Assembly (NCBI GenBank): GCA_963277665.1
Contig: OY728142.1
Location: forward strand, 6,400,001 to 6,464,000
Direction: 5' to 3'
Source of the DNA: Viscum album
Lineage: Eukaryota; Streptophyta; Magnoliopsida; Santalales; Viscaceae
DNA length: 64,000 bases
Every line of letters begins with the position of its first letter. Position 1 is the first letter of the stretch. Under the pieces are notes generated by a model. That model did not search any database, was not told the origin of the DNA, and saw nothing but the letters and a program-made list of their open reading frames with translations. This document shows positions 34,275 to 47,194 of this stretch, piece after piece. The translations under genes were made by a program, and so were the position numbers.

Positions 34275-34282
34275 CTTTTATA
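34275..34282 (-). promoter_or_regulatory. TATA box, element 3 5' LTR
   Basis: TATAAAAG on the minus strand. This is the promoter that would drive the full-length RNA of the youngest element. Confidence 0.75.
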
Positions 34283-35811
34283 AGGGAGAAGAGGGGCTCT
34301 TTAGGAAAGAGTGAAAGTATTACTTTATAATATAATTATATTCGGTTTATAATGGTCCAAAAATCATTGAGGTCTAAGATAAGATGACTCATATTCTAAA
34401 TAACATCAACCAATAAGAATTGGACAGGTTTTAGATAATATTTTAATCATTATAATCTTATTTATTTAAATGATTTATTAATGAGGTAAACATTGCATCA
34501 TTATTGTGTCATTAATAATTTAAATTATTTGATGTCTACAAATTAAAAATTAAATGTCATTATGTAGGAAATCTTTTTATCTTTCTAATGAATATTTATA
34601 ATCGAAAATCCAACATGTATAACCCTATGTAAAAATTGTTCTTCTAAAATATGTAAGCTTATGCCATTTTTATTTTTATTTTAACTTTATTAATATAAAG
34701 TGTCCCTACCACATACAAGTGGCTCCAAGGGGTCCCCAAATTGACCCAAGGATGCTCATGGTCGGGTATGTGTCCACCAATATGGTTAGGACACGTTTTA
34801 GGGTAATTTTGTATTATTATAATATTATTTTTTAACCCTTATTTACTGGATTTACCCTTAACCATGGTAAATAAAATATTTACCACAGTAATTATTCAAA
34901 ATGTATAAAAATAAAAGTTACCTATTTACACAATTTGGACATCCTGATTCCAAATATGGAATCCATTTTTCTAAATTCAAAACACATAAGTGGAAGAAAT
35001 TAATTTAAAATTAATTCCCGCTGTCAAAACAAAAAGCGTGTTTTTAAGAGATAATAACTATCAAAAGATTGACACTTGTTTATGTTCGGTTTAATTGTAA
35101 AATTATGTCCAATGACCAACATTATATTAAATGGTAAAAATATATTCTAAATATACTTTAAAACTACTAAAATTCATAATTTATCACTATTAATTATTTT
35201 GATTAAAAAAGTTGTTTTTAATTAAAATTTAGTAATTTTCACTATTCATCAAAATATGAAAGTTATCCGAAAAGTACCAAAATTTCACCTTAGGCTAAAT
35301 TCGATATTCCGAATCCAAAAATGAAGTCCATTTTAAAATATAAAATATATATAATTTCAAAATTTAGGTATTACTATTCATAACGGCTAGTTTGATTGGT
35401 TGTGGCGTGTGTTAAAACTCAAGGTTGCGTACAACACACGCTACTATTTTATTCAAAGGAAAGCATACCGTGGAAGCTTGGGATGTTTCATTTTAAATTT
35501 TTTTGATGTCCCAATTTATTCAGATAGTTTAAAATATTTTATTTAAAAAGGTTTCACTATTAAAGTTGATAAAAGTGCAATACTGAAAATGAATCTGTTC
35601 TTGCATTATGACTAAGAAACTCATAATATGGATTCTAAAATTATAAGGATTATATAAAGTTAAAAATGTAGTTAATGCTATTCATGACCTCTTTTAATGG
35701 CTTTTTTTTTGTAAGTCATGGTGTGATTGAACTCGGTGTTGCGTGTAGTGCAAGTTATTGAATTATTTTGAAGAAATAACATACTATGAAATCTTGGGGT
35801 GTTACAGGCAT

Positions 35812-36715
35812 GGCCTTCATTAAAAAGGATGGTTGATACTCTTAGTAGACTCTTTCCCAGTGGAAATTCAGTGGTCGTGGAGGAAGATATCCAAATCGAA
35901 TATTCTATGATGATCCAGATCACTGGTGGGGCTGTTAGCAGGACGGAGCCCAAGATCATTGAGGTGGTATCTAAAGATGAAGATCGACCGGATAGAATGG
36001 GTCTTGCCATATCCGATCAGACACCAGATACAGACCTTGCTAATGAGTTCTTGGGGGTCATTTCCTTCATATGATCCTGCTAACCCATTTGATTGGGACG
36101 ACATGGCCTCAGATGAGTAGGATTGAAAAATCGATCGTCGCCGATCATGGATGCTGATTAAGCGCTTCATCAATGACACCCCTTAAGAAAAATGGATTGA
36201 CCTGATGGGGAGGCCTCGATCCTAGAAGCATTAACTATTCTCTGGGGGAGTGGATGCGCAGCGTCCTCACATGCTTATCCGAGGTCTCGTGGCAGAGAAG
36301 ATTCGGAAATATGAAAGTGATAGTGGTGTGAGATATCAGCGGAGAAAAGCGATGAACATCAAGAGGCTCCAGGAGGCTGAAAATGAGATTCAATGGCTGC
36401 AGGTCCAGGTAGATGATCATTCTTCTTTCCTCACCATAAAATCATAGATCATATCATGTCTTAAGGACCAGCCGGAAGAGGCTTAAGAGTGCATGAAGAA
36501 AGCCTCCTATGAGATGACTGTCAACTGAACCAATGAGGAGCGATCCCAGATCGTGGCTGACAAACAGATCCCTATTGCTACTGAGGGGGAGCAGGAACTG
36601 AATAGGAGACAACAAATCCTGGATGCCACAAGCCATAGGGTGGTGGAGCTATAATGATCTTTTGACGGGGTCAACCTATCCATGGGAGGGGTCAATCCTC
36701 AGGTGTTGTGATGCA
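35812..36715 (+). pseudogene. Decayed long reading frame, part 2, with coiled-coil-like tail
   Basis: This continues the frame interrupted at 25042. Asp/Glu-rich coding such as DTDLANEFLG, then (after a shift near 36053-36058 in a G run) YDPANPFDWDDMASDE, is followed from 36250 by a charged helical stretch (KAMNIKRLQEAENEIQWLQV). Heptad-like spacing suggests a coiled coil. Stops and shifts are frequent. A globular N-terminal part with an acidic linker and coiled-coil end is common in plant TE-derived proteins, but I cannot name the family. Confidence 0.5.
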
Positions 36716-38078
36716 TGTAACTTTTGAACATACTTTCAAGCATTGATTAGTTATGATAGATGCATGCGTGAGTTCTGTTATTCATTTTTGGTCTGTAGTA
36801 TTCTCATTATATTTGTGAAACATCCAGCGATCAATCCCTAAGCTCATGTGGGGCAGGACCGAGGTTAGAAATAAGGGATGACCACCTTGTTATTCCATCT
36901 GAATATAAGAGTGCAAAGAAAGATTCGTGAATATGGGGTTTGAACAACCAATCCGGATTTCCAGGAAGAAAGGGAGATGCCTGACTGGATAACGAAGGTC
37001 TCAAAATAATTGACGTTCCATCTTTACAACATGCTCTGGTGCATGAGCGGGGTAATGCCAGGGGCATTAGAATAAACCTAAAAAAGGGGGATGGGGTGCG
37101 AATTATGGTACCCATGATTCGTAACACTGTGGAGGTGGCATGACAAATAAATACAATTGTTGACCATTTTTGAAACATAGTACCCCAATTTCATTATCCT
37201 GAAATGGAGATAACAAATGATGGCCAACCATTGACCATGTTCGAAAGATGTGGCCTGACTCAAAAATGCTACCCATTAGTCCTCCAGAATGTTGGCTGGG
37301 GAGAGTAGGCGAGCCATAGGACGAGCATCCATAATATTAAGGGGTTCTATTATAAGTGAAATAGGATGAGTATCAAAACAATGGAGCACACAAAGCATGC
37401 AGGGTGGAGTGATTGGTTGTTCGAATGGAGTCCAACACTCCTGAAATTACGCCACTATGGTGGAAACAAATTAGGTGGGTGCATCGGTCTGCTCAGAGAT
37501 CTAACATACTTCCGAACATGACCTCTCTAGTAAGGACCTGGAATTCTCTGTAGCTTTACGTCATACCAATGAGGGAGATTGACATGTGCTTTATCGTCAT
37601 ACGGTGAGCACGGTGTACATAGTTTTAAGGCCATGCTACCTTGACCAAAATCAGGGCCAAGGGGCCAGAAGGGTTCATGACCCAAGGGCTGGGCCTGAGA
37701 TGAAATACCTGGGAATCTCTATGTATCTCATAAGGATGAGAATGAATCTAAACTTAGTTCTTGAGCAGATCATGGTTAAAGACCAATGTTGGTATGGGAA
37801 ATCCTCTCTGGCGAGGGATCTGATACATCCCATTATTACTATGGGGAAACCTGAACTTGTTCTGGGTAGTGGTGTAGTTACATGACTACCCGTAATGGGG
37901 ACATGTCGCGTGGTACATATCCTGACATGAATGAGACCCCCAAGAGGAACTTGTCACATCGCATGTTCCTGAAAGAATGATTTTGGTCCAAGGGGCCGAA
38001 GAAAAGGGGGCAGAAGGATTTTAAAATTCTTGGGGATAGACCTGAATATGAGATACCTGTGCATTCATACAAATTACA
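36716..38078. repeat. Irregular tandem repeat region, left part
   Basis: Blocks here recur at 49400-52402: CCATTGACCATGTTCGAAAG (37227), GAATGTTGGCTGGGGAGAG (37288) with AGCATCC at 37324, and the TATCTCATAAGGATGAG block near 37724. Spacing between blocks is roughly 0.3-1 kb with much decay. No gene is supported. Confidence 0.65.
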
Positions 38079-39662
38079 TATAACACCACAAGCTACCACG
38101 GTATGCTTCCCTTTGAATAATACAGTATCATGTGTTTTACGCAACTTCACGTTCTAACACATACCACAACCAATCAAACTAGATGTTATGAATAGTAATA
38201 CCCACTTTTTGAAATTTAATAAATTGTATCTTTCAAAATGGACATCATTTTTGGATTCATAATATCAAAATTATCCTAGGGTGAATTTTTTGTATTTTTT
38301 AAAAAACATTCGAATTTTGATGAATAGTTAAAAATACTAAACATTAATTAAAAAAAACTTTTTTAATCCAAATAAGTTATAGTGATAAATTGTACTATTG
38401 AAAGGTTTTAAAGTATAATTAGAATATATTTTTACCATTTAATAAAAAATTAGTAATTTTATGTAATTTTACATTTAAACTAGACATAAACAAGTGTCAA
38501 TCTTTTGATAGATATTATTTCTTAAAAAACACGCTCTTTGTTTTGAAAACAGAAATTAATTTTAAATTAATTTCTTCAAATTCTGTGTTTTGAATTTATA
38601 AAAATGGATTCCATATTTATAATCAATAGGTCCAAATATTTTCGATAGGTAACATTTATTTTTAGATATTTTGAATAATTAATTCGGTAAATATTTTATT
38701 TACCATGGTTAAAGGGTAAATTTGGCAAATACTGGTAATAAATTATATTATAATAATATTAAATTACCCTAAAACATAACAAAAACCTATTGGTTGACAC
38801 ATGTCCGACCATGTTCATATTTGGGTCGATTTTGGAACCTCATGGAGCCACTGGTAAGTGATAATGACACTTTATATTAATTAAGTTAAAGTAAATACAA
38901 AGATGACATAAGCATATATCTTTTACCAAAACAATTTTTACATAATGTTATATATGATATATTTTAGTCTTTAAATAATAATTATAAAGTTAAAATTATT
39001 TCCTACATAATGGTATTTTATTTATAATTTTTATACATTTAATAATTAAATTTATTTTTGACACAATAATGATGCAGTATTTTCCTTATTAATGAAAGAA
39101 TCAAATAATTGGTATTATAAATGTTAAAATAAATATAATTTGAAAGTTTCGATGACATAATCGAATTTTATTGGTTAATATGACATGTTAGGATTGCTTA
39201 AATTAATTTTATTTGAATTAATAAATTTTATTAAGACTTTAAAAAAATCAGTTATTAAATAGTGTCAAAATTGACATAAATGAGTTTTTAAAACAAATAT
39301 TATATTATTAGTTGATATTCAGTTACTAAAAATATAAGGGTTGGTCTAAGGACTTATATAATGATAGTTGTATCATTAATGGACCCCTTGGGGTATCTTG
39401 GAAGTATATTGTAAGTTTAATAACTATATAATATAAAAATACAAAGAGACATGCTAAATGTCAAACTATTTAACTAAGACTAAAATCAAAAAGATAAAGT
39501 TAATATAGTGACCCAAACCTGTCTAAAACCTATTGGTTGAGTGGTGTTAGATATATCCCCACCTTAACCTATAAATAATACACTTTGGAGCCATTAAAAC
39601 CGAATATGAATTTATTATAAAATAATATTTCTAGCTTTTCTTAGGGTGCCCCTCATCCCTCT

Positions 39663-39670
39663 TATAAAAG
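39663..39670 (+). promoter_or_regulatory. TATA box, element 4 5' LTR
   Basis: TATAAAAG after CCCCTCATCCCTCT, in the same block as in the other LTRs. Confidence 0.7.
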
Positions 39671-40004
39671 GGAACTCACCCTACAAACTAATTCACACCA
39701 TCAAAGCCTTTTGGATCAGACAAAACCTACCAAAATATCTTTTATACTTCCTTCACTTCATCCTAGAGGCCCTAATTTGGTCAGAAATCCAACTTAAGGA
39801 TCCCTTTTGATCAAATCAATAGGAAGAATCCGAAGAATAGGTAATAATTTCAGCACCCTCTTTTAAGTTCTTTTCTTCTTCCACTTCTTCTTTTTATTAT
39901 TTCCATTCTAAAATAATAAATATAGTATCATCTATATAATTTGAAGTTATTATAAATATTTAATATCCATATCCATTATTCTATCCATCCTTTGAATGAC
40001 ATGT

Positions 40005-40049
40005 CACCATACGTGCATACGTACAGATTACCGTCTCCACGTCATGGTG
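40005..40049 (+). repeat. LTR hairpin H1 (element 4, 5' LTR)
   Basis: Arms CACCATACGTG and CACGTCATGGTG pair fully apart from one bulged base. The stem matches the element 2 H1 in place but differs in sequence on both arms, i.e. compensated change. The core GTACAGATTACCGTC has the inner stem damaged (ACAG). Confidence 0.72.
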
Positions 40050-40193
40050 TAATTGTTATTCAATACTTTATTATTTTGATGGGTATAATAATGATGTTTA
40101 ATTCATGTAAATAATAGATATAACATGATAATTATTCTGTATATATGATATAAAATCCAATTATATATTATTTTAATATCAAAAGAGTGATAT

Positions 40194-40240
40194 TGTTGCT
40201 TGTGGGTACGTACAGATTACCGTCTCCACGAACGTGATGA
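40194..40240 (+). repeat. LTR hairpin H2 (element 4, 5' LTR)
   Basis: Core GGTACGTACAGATTACCGTC with decayed outer arms (GTTGCTTGTG / CACGAACGTGATG). Confidence 0.55.
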
Positions 40241-40524
40241 GATTCATTCTCCATCATATCCATTCAAGACTCAATTTAATTTGATGATTAAAAATAATGT
40301 TTATATACATGATATAATTCTGGATATTAATAATATACATCCCATACATAATAAATATGGCTCACATAACAAAGAATATAAAGGAAAATTAATCCATTAA
40401 CACCCGAAACGACGACAATACTAAGATATTATTAGCAAATCAATGTTAAAAGATCATATATGATATAATATTAACGTATATAATTCTTGTATAATTCAAT
40501 AAAAATTATTTCACCATTATACAG

Positions 40525-40561
40525 AAGGTTAACTTACCCTTGACCAAGGAAAAAGTACAAA
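40525..40561 (+). other. Putative 37-nt leader micro-exon (element 4, 5' LTR)
   Basis: TATACAG/AAGGTTAACT ... TACAAA/GTAAGG. In the 3' LTR the acceptor AG is lost (TATACGG at about 47473-47479). Confidence 0.35.
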
Positions 40562-42447
40562 GTAAGGGGTTTATTATCTCACTTTTAATTCCGTGAGATT
40601 TCCATTGTTCACCACTTATTTATTGCATGTGGTGTGTGTACTGCCCATGATTGTATTCATTATATAATATAATTTAATTTATGAATACTTACATAATCAT
40701 TTTATTATCCTTATTTAATGGGTGTATGTTTCGTAAGTTACCAAATTGACAAGCGAATTTTAAATTTCAATTTCCACTCATTCGGCTTTACGCATACTTC
40801 CTTGATTATTTTACTCCAAGATTATGTGTGGAATCACTATTAATTTTCTTATGTCATAATTTCCACTCCCCTTTCTATGGAAATACTTTTGATACACATA
40901 ATCACTCCATTGATAATTTCTCAAGTCATCGATATGAACTTGATAAGAGTAATTTTAACTCAATCTCCATTTGTTAAGTTAAATATCCAATTCATTGGTG
41001 TTGTTTTTACAAGAATATGTGTGAATGTACTCTGATTGATTTACACTAAATATCCAATCATATTGAGTGTATTTATATTTTTCACACGTAATTATGTCAT
41101 TGATTTATCCTTAACCTAAGGATATAATCTTTATAAGAGATTTCATCTCAATTTACATTCCATTGAGACTTCTTTATTGTTGTACACCAAATCACTTTTA
41201 TATAGTGTATATAATGTACTTTGACATATTATATCATGAACCCCTTTATTCTCATGATATTAAAAAGTTTTTATTACCTCAATTATTTTTATTCAAGTGT
41301 CTCTCTTTTTGTTAGGAACTCTAACTAAAATATCATTTTAAACATTTTAAATATTTATTATTCTAAATCTTTCTCATTAATGTCCATATTTTAAAAATGG
41401 GTTTAAGGATTTATTTATATGGAAATTAAAGTTTTAAAATTAAATTTACTTTTAAAACTTTTAAAGTGGTATGGGACACTTTTATTCAAAAATCTATTTT
41501 TAAATGTCTTCTTGACAAATAGTGTGACTTTTTAATGTTTTCAAGAAAAAGGGGGATATTTCTCTCTAATAGTTTTGAACATTATTTTCACCTATGTCAA
41601 TATCATTAATTATTCTCGATTGAGGTTAATTTGATACAATACAATCTTCTATATTGTATCGAATGAGTTATTTTTGACTATGGATGTGCTATTTCTATAC
41701 CATTCATGGTTTGTGGATAAAGTATTGACATTTTTTATGCTAGTTTTAATACGAATGTTTATGTTATGTTTCAAACTTTTCATATGAGTATTGCATTGGA
41801 CTTAGTAAGTGACGATTGGAGCCCTCTATAGCTCCTTGATGCATCGGTAGGTCTCATGAGACAAACTAGTGTCTTGGCACAAGGCCTTGACAAAATCTTA
41901 TTTATAGTCTTGGCACAAGGCCTTGACTATGTGGTTATGAAAGTCTGGCATTATGCATTACATCATTATGAAAGTGGTTATTGATATTGCATGTGATCAT
42001 TCAAATAGTATAATATCCATGTGAATAAGTAAATGGCATTATTTGATTTTACCTTTTCTATATTATGCTGAAGTTCAAGTTTAAAAGGCCTTTTTTCTAT
42101 TCTTATGGCCTGCTTTAAATGTTTATGCTTATTTATGAATGTTTACACTATAATGTTATGCTTACTAAGCATCTGATCTCACCCAATTCTATGTTTTCTT
42201 TTCCCAGGATGCAAAGAAGTATATTATGACTAACCTCCAGGGATATTCTATGGGATTTTAGTGTTGTCTATGGGGACAATGTTGTTGTAGTTTTCCATTT
42301 TATGATGTAATGTAAACCGTATGAATGTATCTAGTACTTACAAGGCTACTAAACTAATAGGTCTTTCAAGACATGATCTTTTATAATCAGGCTAATGATA
42401 CATAATAATGCACCAACTCTGGTTAATTGGGGTCGGGGAATTACAGT

Positions 42448-42459
42448 TGGTATCAGAGG
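42448..42459 (+). other. Primer binding site, element 4 (initiator tRNA-Met type)
   Basis: TGGTATCAGAGG two bases after the LTR end. Confidence 0.87.
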
Positions 42460-42898
42460 AAGTTTAGTACAAACCTTGAAAACTATATTTAGATAAACTC
42501 TGATTAGAGCACATAGACCTAAGATGGACTTTGAGGATTATTATAGAAGAACTTCCTAGAATTTTAGTATTGTAGAGATTTTGTGAGTTTTCTGAGCAAT
42601 ACATCCCTGTCTGGATATGAGTAGGTAGAAGAAGCTCTGGAAAAGATGTACCTAGGGGTAAAACCCAAAAACACCGCTTTGAGAAAGACTCGAATGGGAA
42701 CTGGTGCACGATAATGGGCCTTGCTGCACTCTTGGTTACAACACTCCTGGGGGATATGATTAGGATAATTTACATTTTCTTTACAAACCAATTTGAAGTA
42801 TTTTAATATAAGATGAGAATAAATGACCTTGGTTAATCCTAAGGTGTTTCAAATTGATAGTATGGTGTCAGGATATTCTCTAATTGATTTTGTGACTA

Positions 42899-43288
42899 AT
42901 GTTACTCACACAATTCTTTTTGGTTTTAATCAATGGTTGGATTCCAAGTCATAGTAACTTTGAGAATGATGTACAAGGTGGGAATGGTGGTGAAAATGGG
43001 CAACAAAATGGAATTTTGATAGGCATAAAAGATATCTTGTTCATGCCAAATCAGTTTTCCAAAAATATGATCAATAACATATACATTAACCAACTCTCGA
43101 ACTCAAAAAAGAAGATAAATGTGATGAATGATAAGAGCTCCAGTAGTGAATACCATGGAGAAAAGAATCCTCAATTTACATCATGCAAGAAATTTGGAAG
43201 GAGACACCCAGGAAAGTGTCTCAATGGAACAAAGAAATTCTTTACGTGTGCGAAAGAAGGACATAAAGTGAAGAATTCCCGAGGATAA
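42899..43288 (+). pseudogene. Element 4 gag-like zinc-knuckle ORF, decayed
   Basis: A 129-codon frame with the family's knuckle spacing but lost ligands: SCKKFGRRHPGKC (second Cys is now Phe) and FFTCAKEGHKVKNS (first and last Cys lost). The third knuckle is gone. The true start and end are unclear. Confidence 0.65.
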
Positions 43289-43764
43289 ATGAAGAGTACT
43301 ATGGAAGAAAATAAAAATGGTCCCAAGAATCCATTTACAGTCATTTTCTAAAAACTTAGGGGACCTAGACATTACCCGAGTGAATGACCTATTCTATAGG
43401 ATATTTTCTTGGTCAAAGAAGAAGCTATATAAAAATAAATGGTTGGAGAAATTTTTAAAAGTACTAGAACTCCTTGTTGATGAGATTACTTTGGAATAAT
43501 TTTCTCTTCTATTTATAACCCTGCAGTTTGTCATGTGAAAATGATATTTGAAGAAGACTTATCTTTTCCCTTGTGGATATAGTTATAAATAACCATTTGG
43601 TTTTATATGATCGTTGGGTTTGAGGAAATTACAAGTTATTATATTTTGGGATGAAAATGCAGAGGTATGAGATAACATTTGTGGTTAAATTATGTTATGG
43701 TTATTTTGAGGAATTTATCTCATTTTGTTGATGTTATAAAATATAGTTTTTGAAAAAGGAAAAC
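43289..43764 (+). other. Element 4 internal non-coding stretch
   Basis: No supported ORF; decayed equivalent of the same stretch in element 3. Confidence 0.55.
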
Positions 43765-43875
43765 AAGAAGACCGTGTGACAACCCGTCGCGTCGGACAAA
43801 GATAAGGGAATCGAACCCACAACCAAAGTGTAATTGGGATTTATCGCCTGCCACTGGACTACGTGAATTCCCTGG
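43765..43875 (-). repeat. tRNA-like module, antisense in element 4
   Basis: Minus strand A-box TAGTCCAGTGG and B-box GGTTCGATTCC with tail CGACGCGACGGGTTGTC. Both boxes match the Pol III consensus well, in spite of heavy decay elsewhere in this old copy. Confidence 0.68.
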
Positions 43876-45016
43876 TTAGTGTGATTAATTATTTTTAGTT
43901 AAATTATTTTATTGATCAATAATACATTGATTTGGGATCTTATGTCTTATAAAATGAATATCCTTAGTATAGGAAAATGATTCGGTGATTAAGTGATAAT
44001 TGTTATTTTGGAAGATGTTCACTTTTTTGGGAACACTATATTCCCAAGGAAAATAGAATGCTATGGGATTTCATTTGAGGATTAATGGTGGGTTTTTATC
44101 TATGTTTTTATTGTGGATTTATAGTGATTTGGGTTATTTATGGAAATGATTAACCTATAATAGAGAATATGTGATTAGGTTAATTACATTTAAGTATGTG
44201 ACTTTATGAGTAGTTTATGTCATTTGGAGATACAATTTAACGTGGAAGAGTAGATAACCAAATTCTTCTTTGTTTTGGGTTTCAATATTATTTTGGATTA
44301 TATTGAATGATTTTAAGGAAAATTGTTTATTTAATGGTATTTATTTAACTTTGGGGTATTGTTGGATAGTTTTAGAAATTAAGATTATTGTTTCTTTCGC
44401 TAATGGAATATCATTTTTGGGGATCATCAGATCTTATACTAACCATTTTGGTTTTGATAAATCTCTAAATACAAGGTAAATATATAGTTTATCCTTCATG
44501 GATCATGTGATCCTATAGAAGTTTATTCTATCTCTTCCAATGTGACCATGTCTTCTTGAATACTCATCATTTAAAAAAATGAGTTAGTGGTAGAAATTTA
44601 TTAAAGAATGAAACTTTACTTAAAAACTAAGTATATATCTTTATGTTCTTAGTAAATCTCATAAATTAATTCCTCATCTTTATTTAATGTAACTTAAAAC
44701 AAAAAAAATGTTGTCTGTTTACTTTTCCTTCTGGGAGACTAATGACCATTTGTCCCATCACATGTTTGTGGTTTTCTTGTTGTTAAATTTCTCCTGATCA
44801 TGTTTTCTATATCTATCCATCATAACATGACACTTATTTTATAATCCATATCCATTTTTTCCTACACGGAATCCTAGTATGGGTTATCTTGGTTGACCTT
44901 TGTACTTCTCTTTCTTTCTTTTCAAGTGATAGTTTTACTGACTCTTTTTCTGATGTGGGACTTTCCATTATATTCTCAAGCCCAATTTTAAAAAAAAAAT
45001 TTAGTATGAAATTATT
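43876..45016 (+). other. Element 4 3' internal region, no ORF
   Basis: AT-rich; contains a 69-codon hydrophobic frame (44270-44479) that I take as chance. No family signal. Confidence 0.55.
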
Positions 45017-45031
45017 TTAAGAGTGGGAGAA
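45017..45031 (+). other. Polypurine tract, element 4
   Basis: TTAAGAGTGGGAGAA directly before the 3' LTR TG at 45032. Confidence 0.8.
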
Positions 45032-46616
45032 TGTAACACCCCAAGCTTTCATGGTATGCTTCATTTTGAATAATACAGTAGCATGTGTTGTACGCAACTT
45101 CGAGTTCTAAAACACACCACAACCAATCAAACTATACGTTATGAATAGTAATACCCACTTTTTGAAATTTTATAAATTTTATCTTTCAAAATGGACATAA
45201 TTTTTGGATTCAGAATATCGAAATTATCCTAGGGTGAATTTTTGGTATTTTTTAGAAAACATTCAAATTTTGATGAATAGTGAAAAATACTAAACATTAA
45301 TTAAAAACAAATTTTTTAATCCCAATAATTTTAGTGATAAATTATACTATTGAGAGGTTTTAAAGAATAATTAGAATTTATTTTTACCATTTAATAAAAT
45401 ATTGTTAATTTTATGTAATTTCACATTTAAACTAGTCAAAAACAAGTGTCAATCTTTTGATAGTTATTATTTCTTAAAAAACACGCTCTTTGTTTTGACA
45501 ACGGGAATTAATTTTAAATAATTTCTGCTACTTCTATGTTTTGAATTTAGAAAAATGGATTCAATATTTATAATCAGGAGGTCCAAATTGTGTAAATATG
45601 TAACATTTATTTTTAGACATTTTGAAAAATTACTTAGGAAAATATTTTATTTACCATGGTTAAAGGGTAAATCCGATAAATAAGGGTAAAAAATAACATT
45701 ATTATATTATTAAATTACCATAAAACGTATCCTAAACCTATTGTTTGATACATGTCCGACCATGGGCATCTTTGGGTCGATTTTGGGACCCCATGAAGCC
45801 TCTTGTAAGTGATAATGACACTTTATATTAATTAAGTTAATGTAAATACATAAATGACATAAGCATATATATTTTAGAAAAACAAATTTTACATAGGGAT
45901 ATATATGTTATATTTTCAACTATAAAAATTCATTATAAATATAAAAGTACTTCCTACATAATGGTATTTTATTTATAATTTTTAAATATTTAATAATTAA
46001 ATTTCTTAATGACACAATAATGATGCATTATTTTCCTTATTAATGAAAGAATCAAATAATTGGTATTATAAATGTAAAAATAAATATAATTTGAATGTTT
46101 TGATGACATACACGAATTTTATTGGTTAATATTACATGTTATTATTGCATAAATGAATTTTTTTATAATTAATAATGTTTTTATGACTTTGAAAAAAATA
46201 AATTATTTAATAGTGTCAAAATTGACATAAATGAGTTTTTAAAACAAATATTATATTATTAATTGATATTATATTACTAAAAATTTGAGGATTGGCCAAA
46301 GGACTTAAATAAAGATAGGTGTTTCATTAATGGACCACTTGGGGGGTCTCTTGGAAGTATATAGTATGTTTATTAACTATATAATATTAAAATACAAACA
46401 GACATGGTAAATGTCAAACTATTTAACTAAGAGTTAAATCAAAAAGATAAAGTTAATATAGTGACCGAAACCAGTCTCAAACCTATTGGTTGAGTGGTTT
46501 TAAACTTATCCCCACCTTAAAATTTTAATAATTAACTTTGAATCTATTAGAAACCAAATATGAATTTATTATAAAATAATATTTCTAGCTTTTCCTAAGG
46601 TGCCCCTCACCCCTCT

Positions 46617-46624
46617 TATAAAAG
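46617..46624 (+). promoter_or_regulatory. TATA box, element 4 3' LTR
   Basis: TATAAAAG after CACCCCTCT. Confidence 0.7.
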
Positions 46625-46958
46625 GGCACACACCCTAATCACTAATTCACACCTTAAAACCCTTTTGGATCAGCCAAACCCTGCCAAAATATCCTCTAAA
46701 CTTCCCTCAATTCATCCTAGAGGCCCTCATTTTTTCATAAATCTAACTTAATGATCCCTTTTGATCAAATCAAAAGGAAGAACCCGAAGAAGATGTAATA
46801 ATTTCACCACCCTCTTTCAAGTTCTTTTCTTCTTCCACTTATTCGTTTTGTTATTTCCATTATAAAATAATAACTCTAGTATCATCTATATACTATGAAG
46901 TTATTATAAATATGGTACAACCATATTCATTATTCTATCCATCCTTTGAATGACATGT

Positions 46959-47003
46959 CACCATACGTGCGTACGTACGGATTATCGTCTCCACGTCGTG
47001 GTG
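46959..47003 (+). repeat. LTR hairpin H1 (element 4, 3' LTR)
   Basis: Arms CACCATACGTG and CACGTCGTGGTG; core CGTACGTACGGATTATCGTC. Confidence 0.7.
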
Positions 47004-47150
47004 TAATTGTTATTCAATACTTTATTATTTGGATGGGTATTATAATGATGTTTAATTCATGTAAATAATAAATATAACATGATAATGATTCTGTATATAT
47101 GATATACCATCCAATTATATATTATTATTATTATCAAAAGAGTGATATTG

Positions 47151-47194
47151 TCGCTCGTGCGTGCGTACGGATTACCGTCTCCACGAACGCGATG
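47151..47194 (+). repeat. LTR hairpin H2 (element 4, 3' LTR)
   Basis: Arms TCGCTCGTG and CACGAACGCGA pair with a two-base bulge; core CGTGCGTACGGATTACCGTC. Confidence 0.68.

Larger units (their letters stand above)
25048..35806 (-). mobile_element. Element 3: gag-only LTR retrotransposon, family B, young
   Basis: LTRs of 4088 and 4096 bp flank 2.6 kb. The target duplication GGCAT is perfect (25043-25047 and 35807-35811). The two LTRs are nearly identical by eye over their full length, far closer than those of the other elements. Sense order (right to left): 5' LTR, Met-type PBS, intact 172-aa zinc-knuckle ORF, antisense tRNA-like module, PPT, 3' LTR. No pol is present, so mobilisation needs enzymes from elsewhere. 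Confidence 0.93.
31711..35806 (-). repeat. Element 3, 5' LTR
   Basis: 4096 bp, plus strand TGTAACGCCCCGACC... to ...GGTGTTACA. The outer edge is fixed by the GGCAT target duplication, the inner edge by the PBS. Confidence 0.92.
38079..42445 (+). repeat. Element 4, 5' LTR
   Basis: Ends ...GGGGTCGGGGAATTACA and is followed by the PBS. A 21-bp direct repeat (GTCTTGGCACAAGGCCTTGA plus C) lies at 41871-41891 and 41907-41927. Confidence 0.88.

Noticed and set aside
35678..36010. Minus-strand 110-codon ORF crossing the element 3 right edge
   Set aside because: It spans the LTR-background junction and opposes the decayed forward frame.
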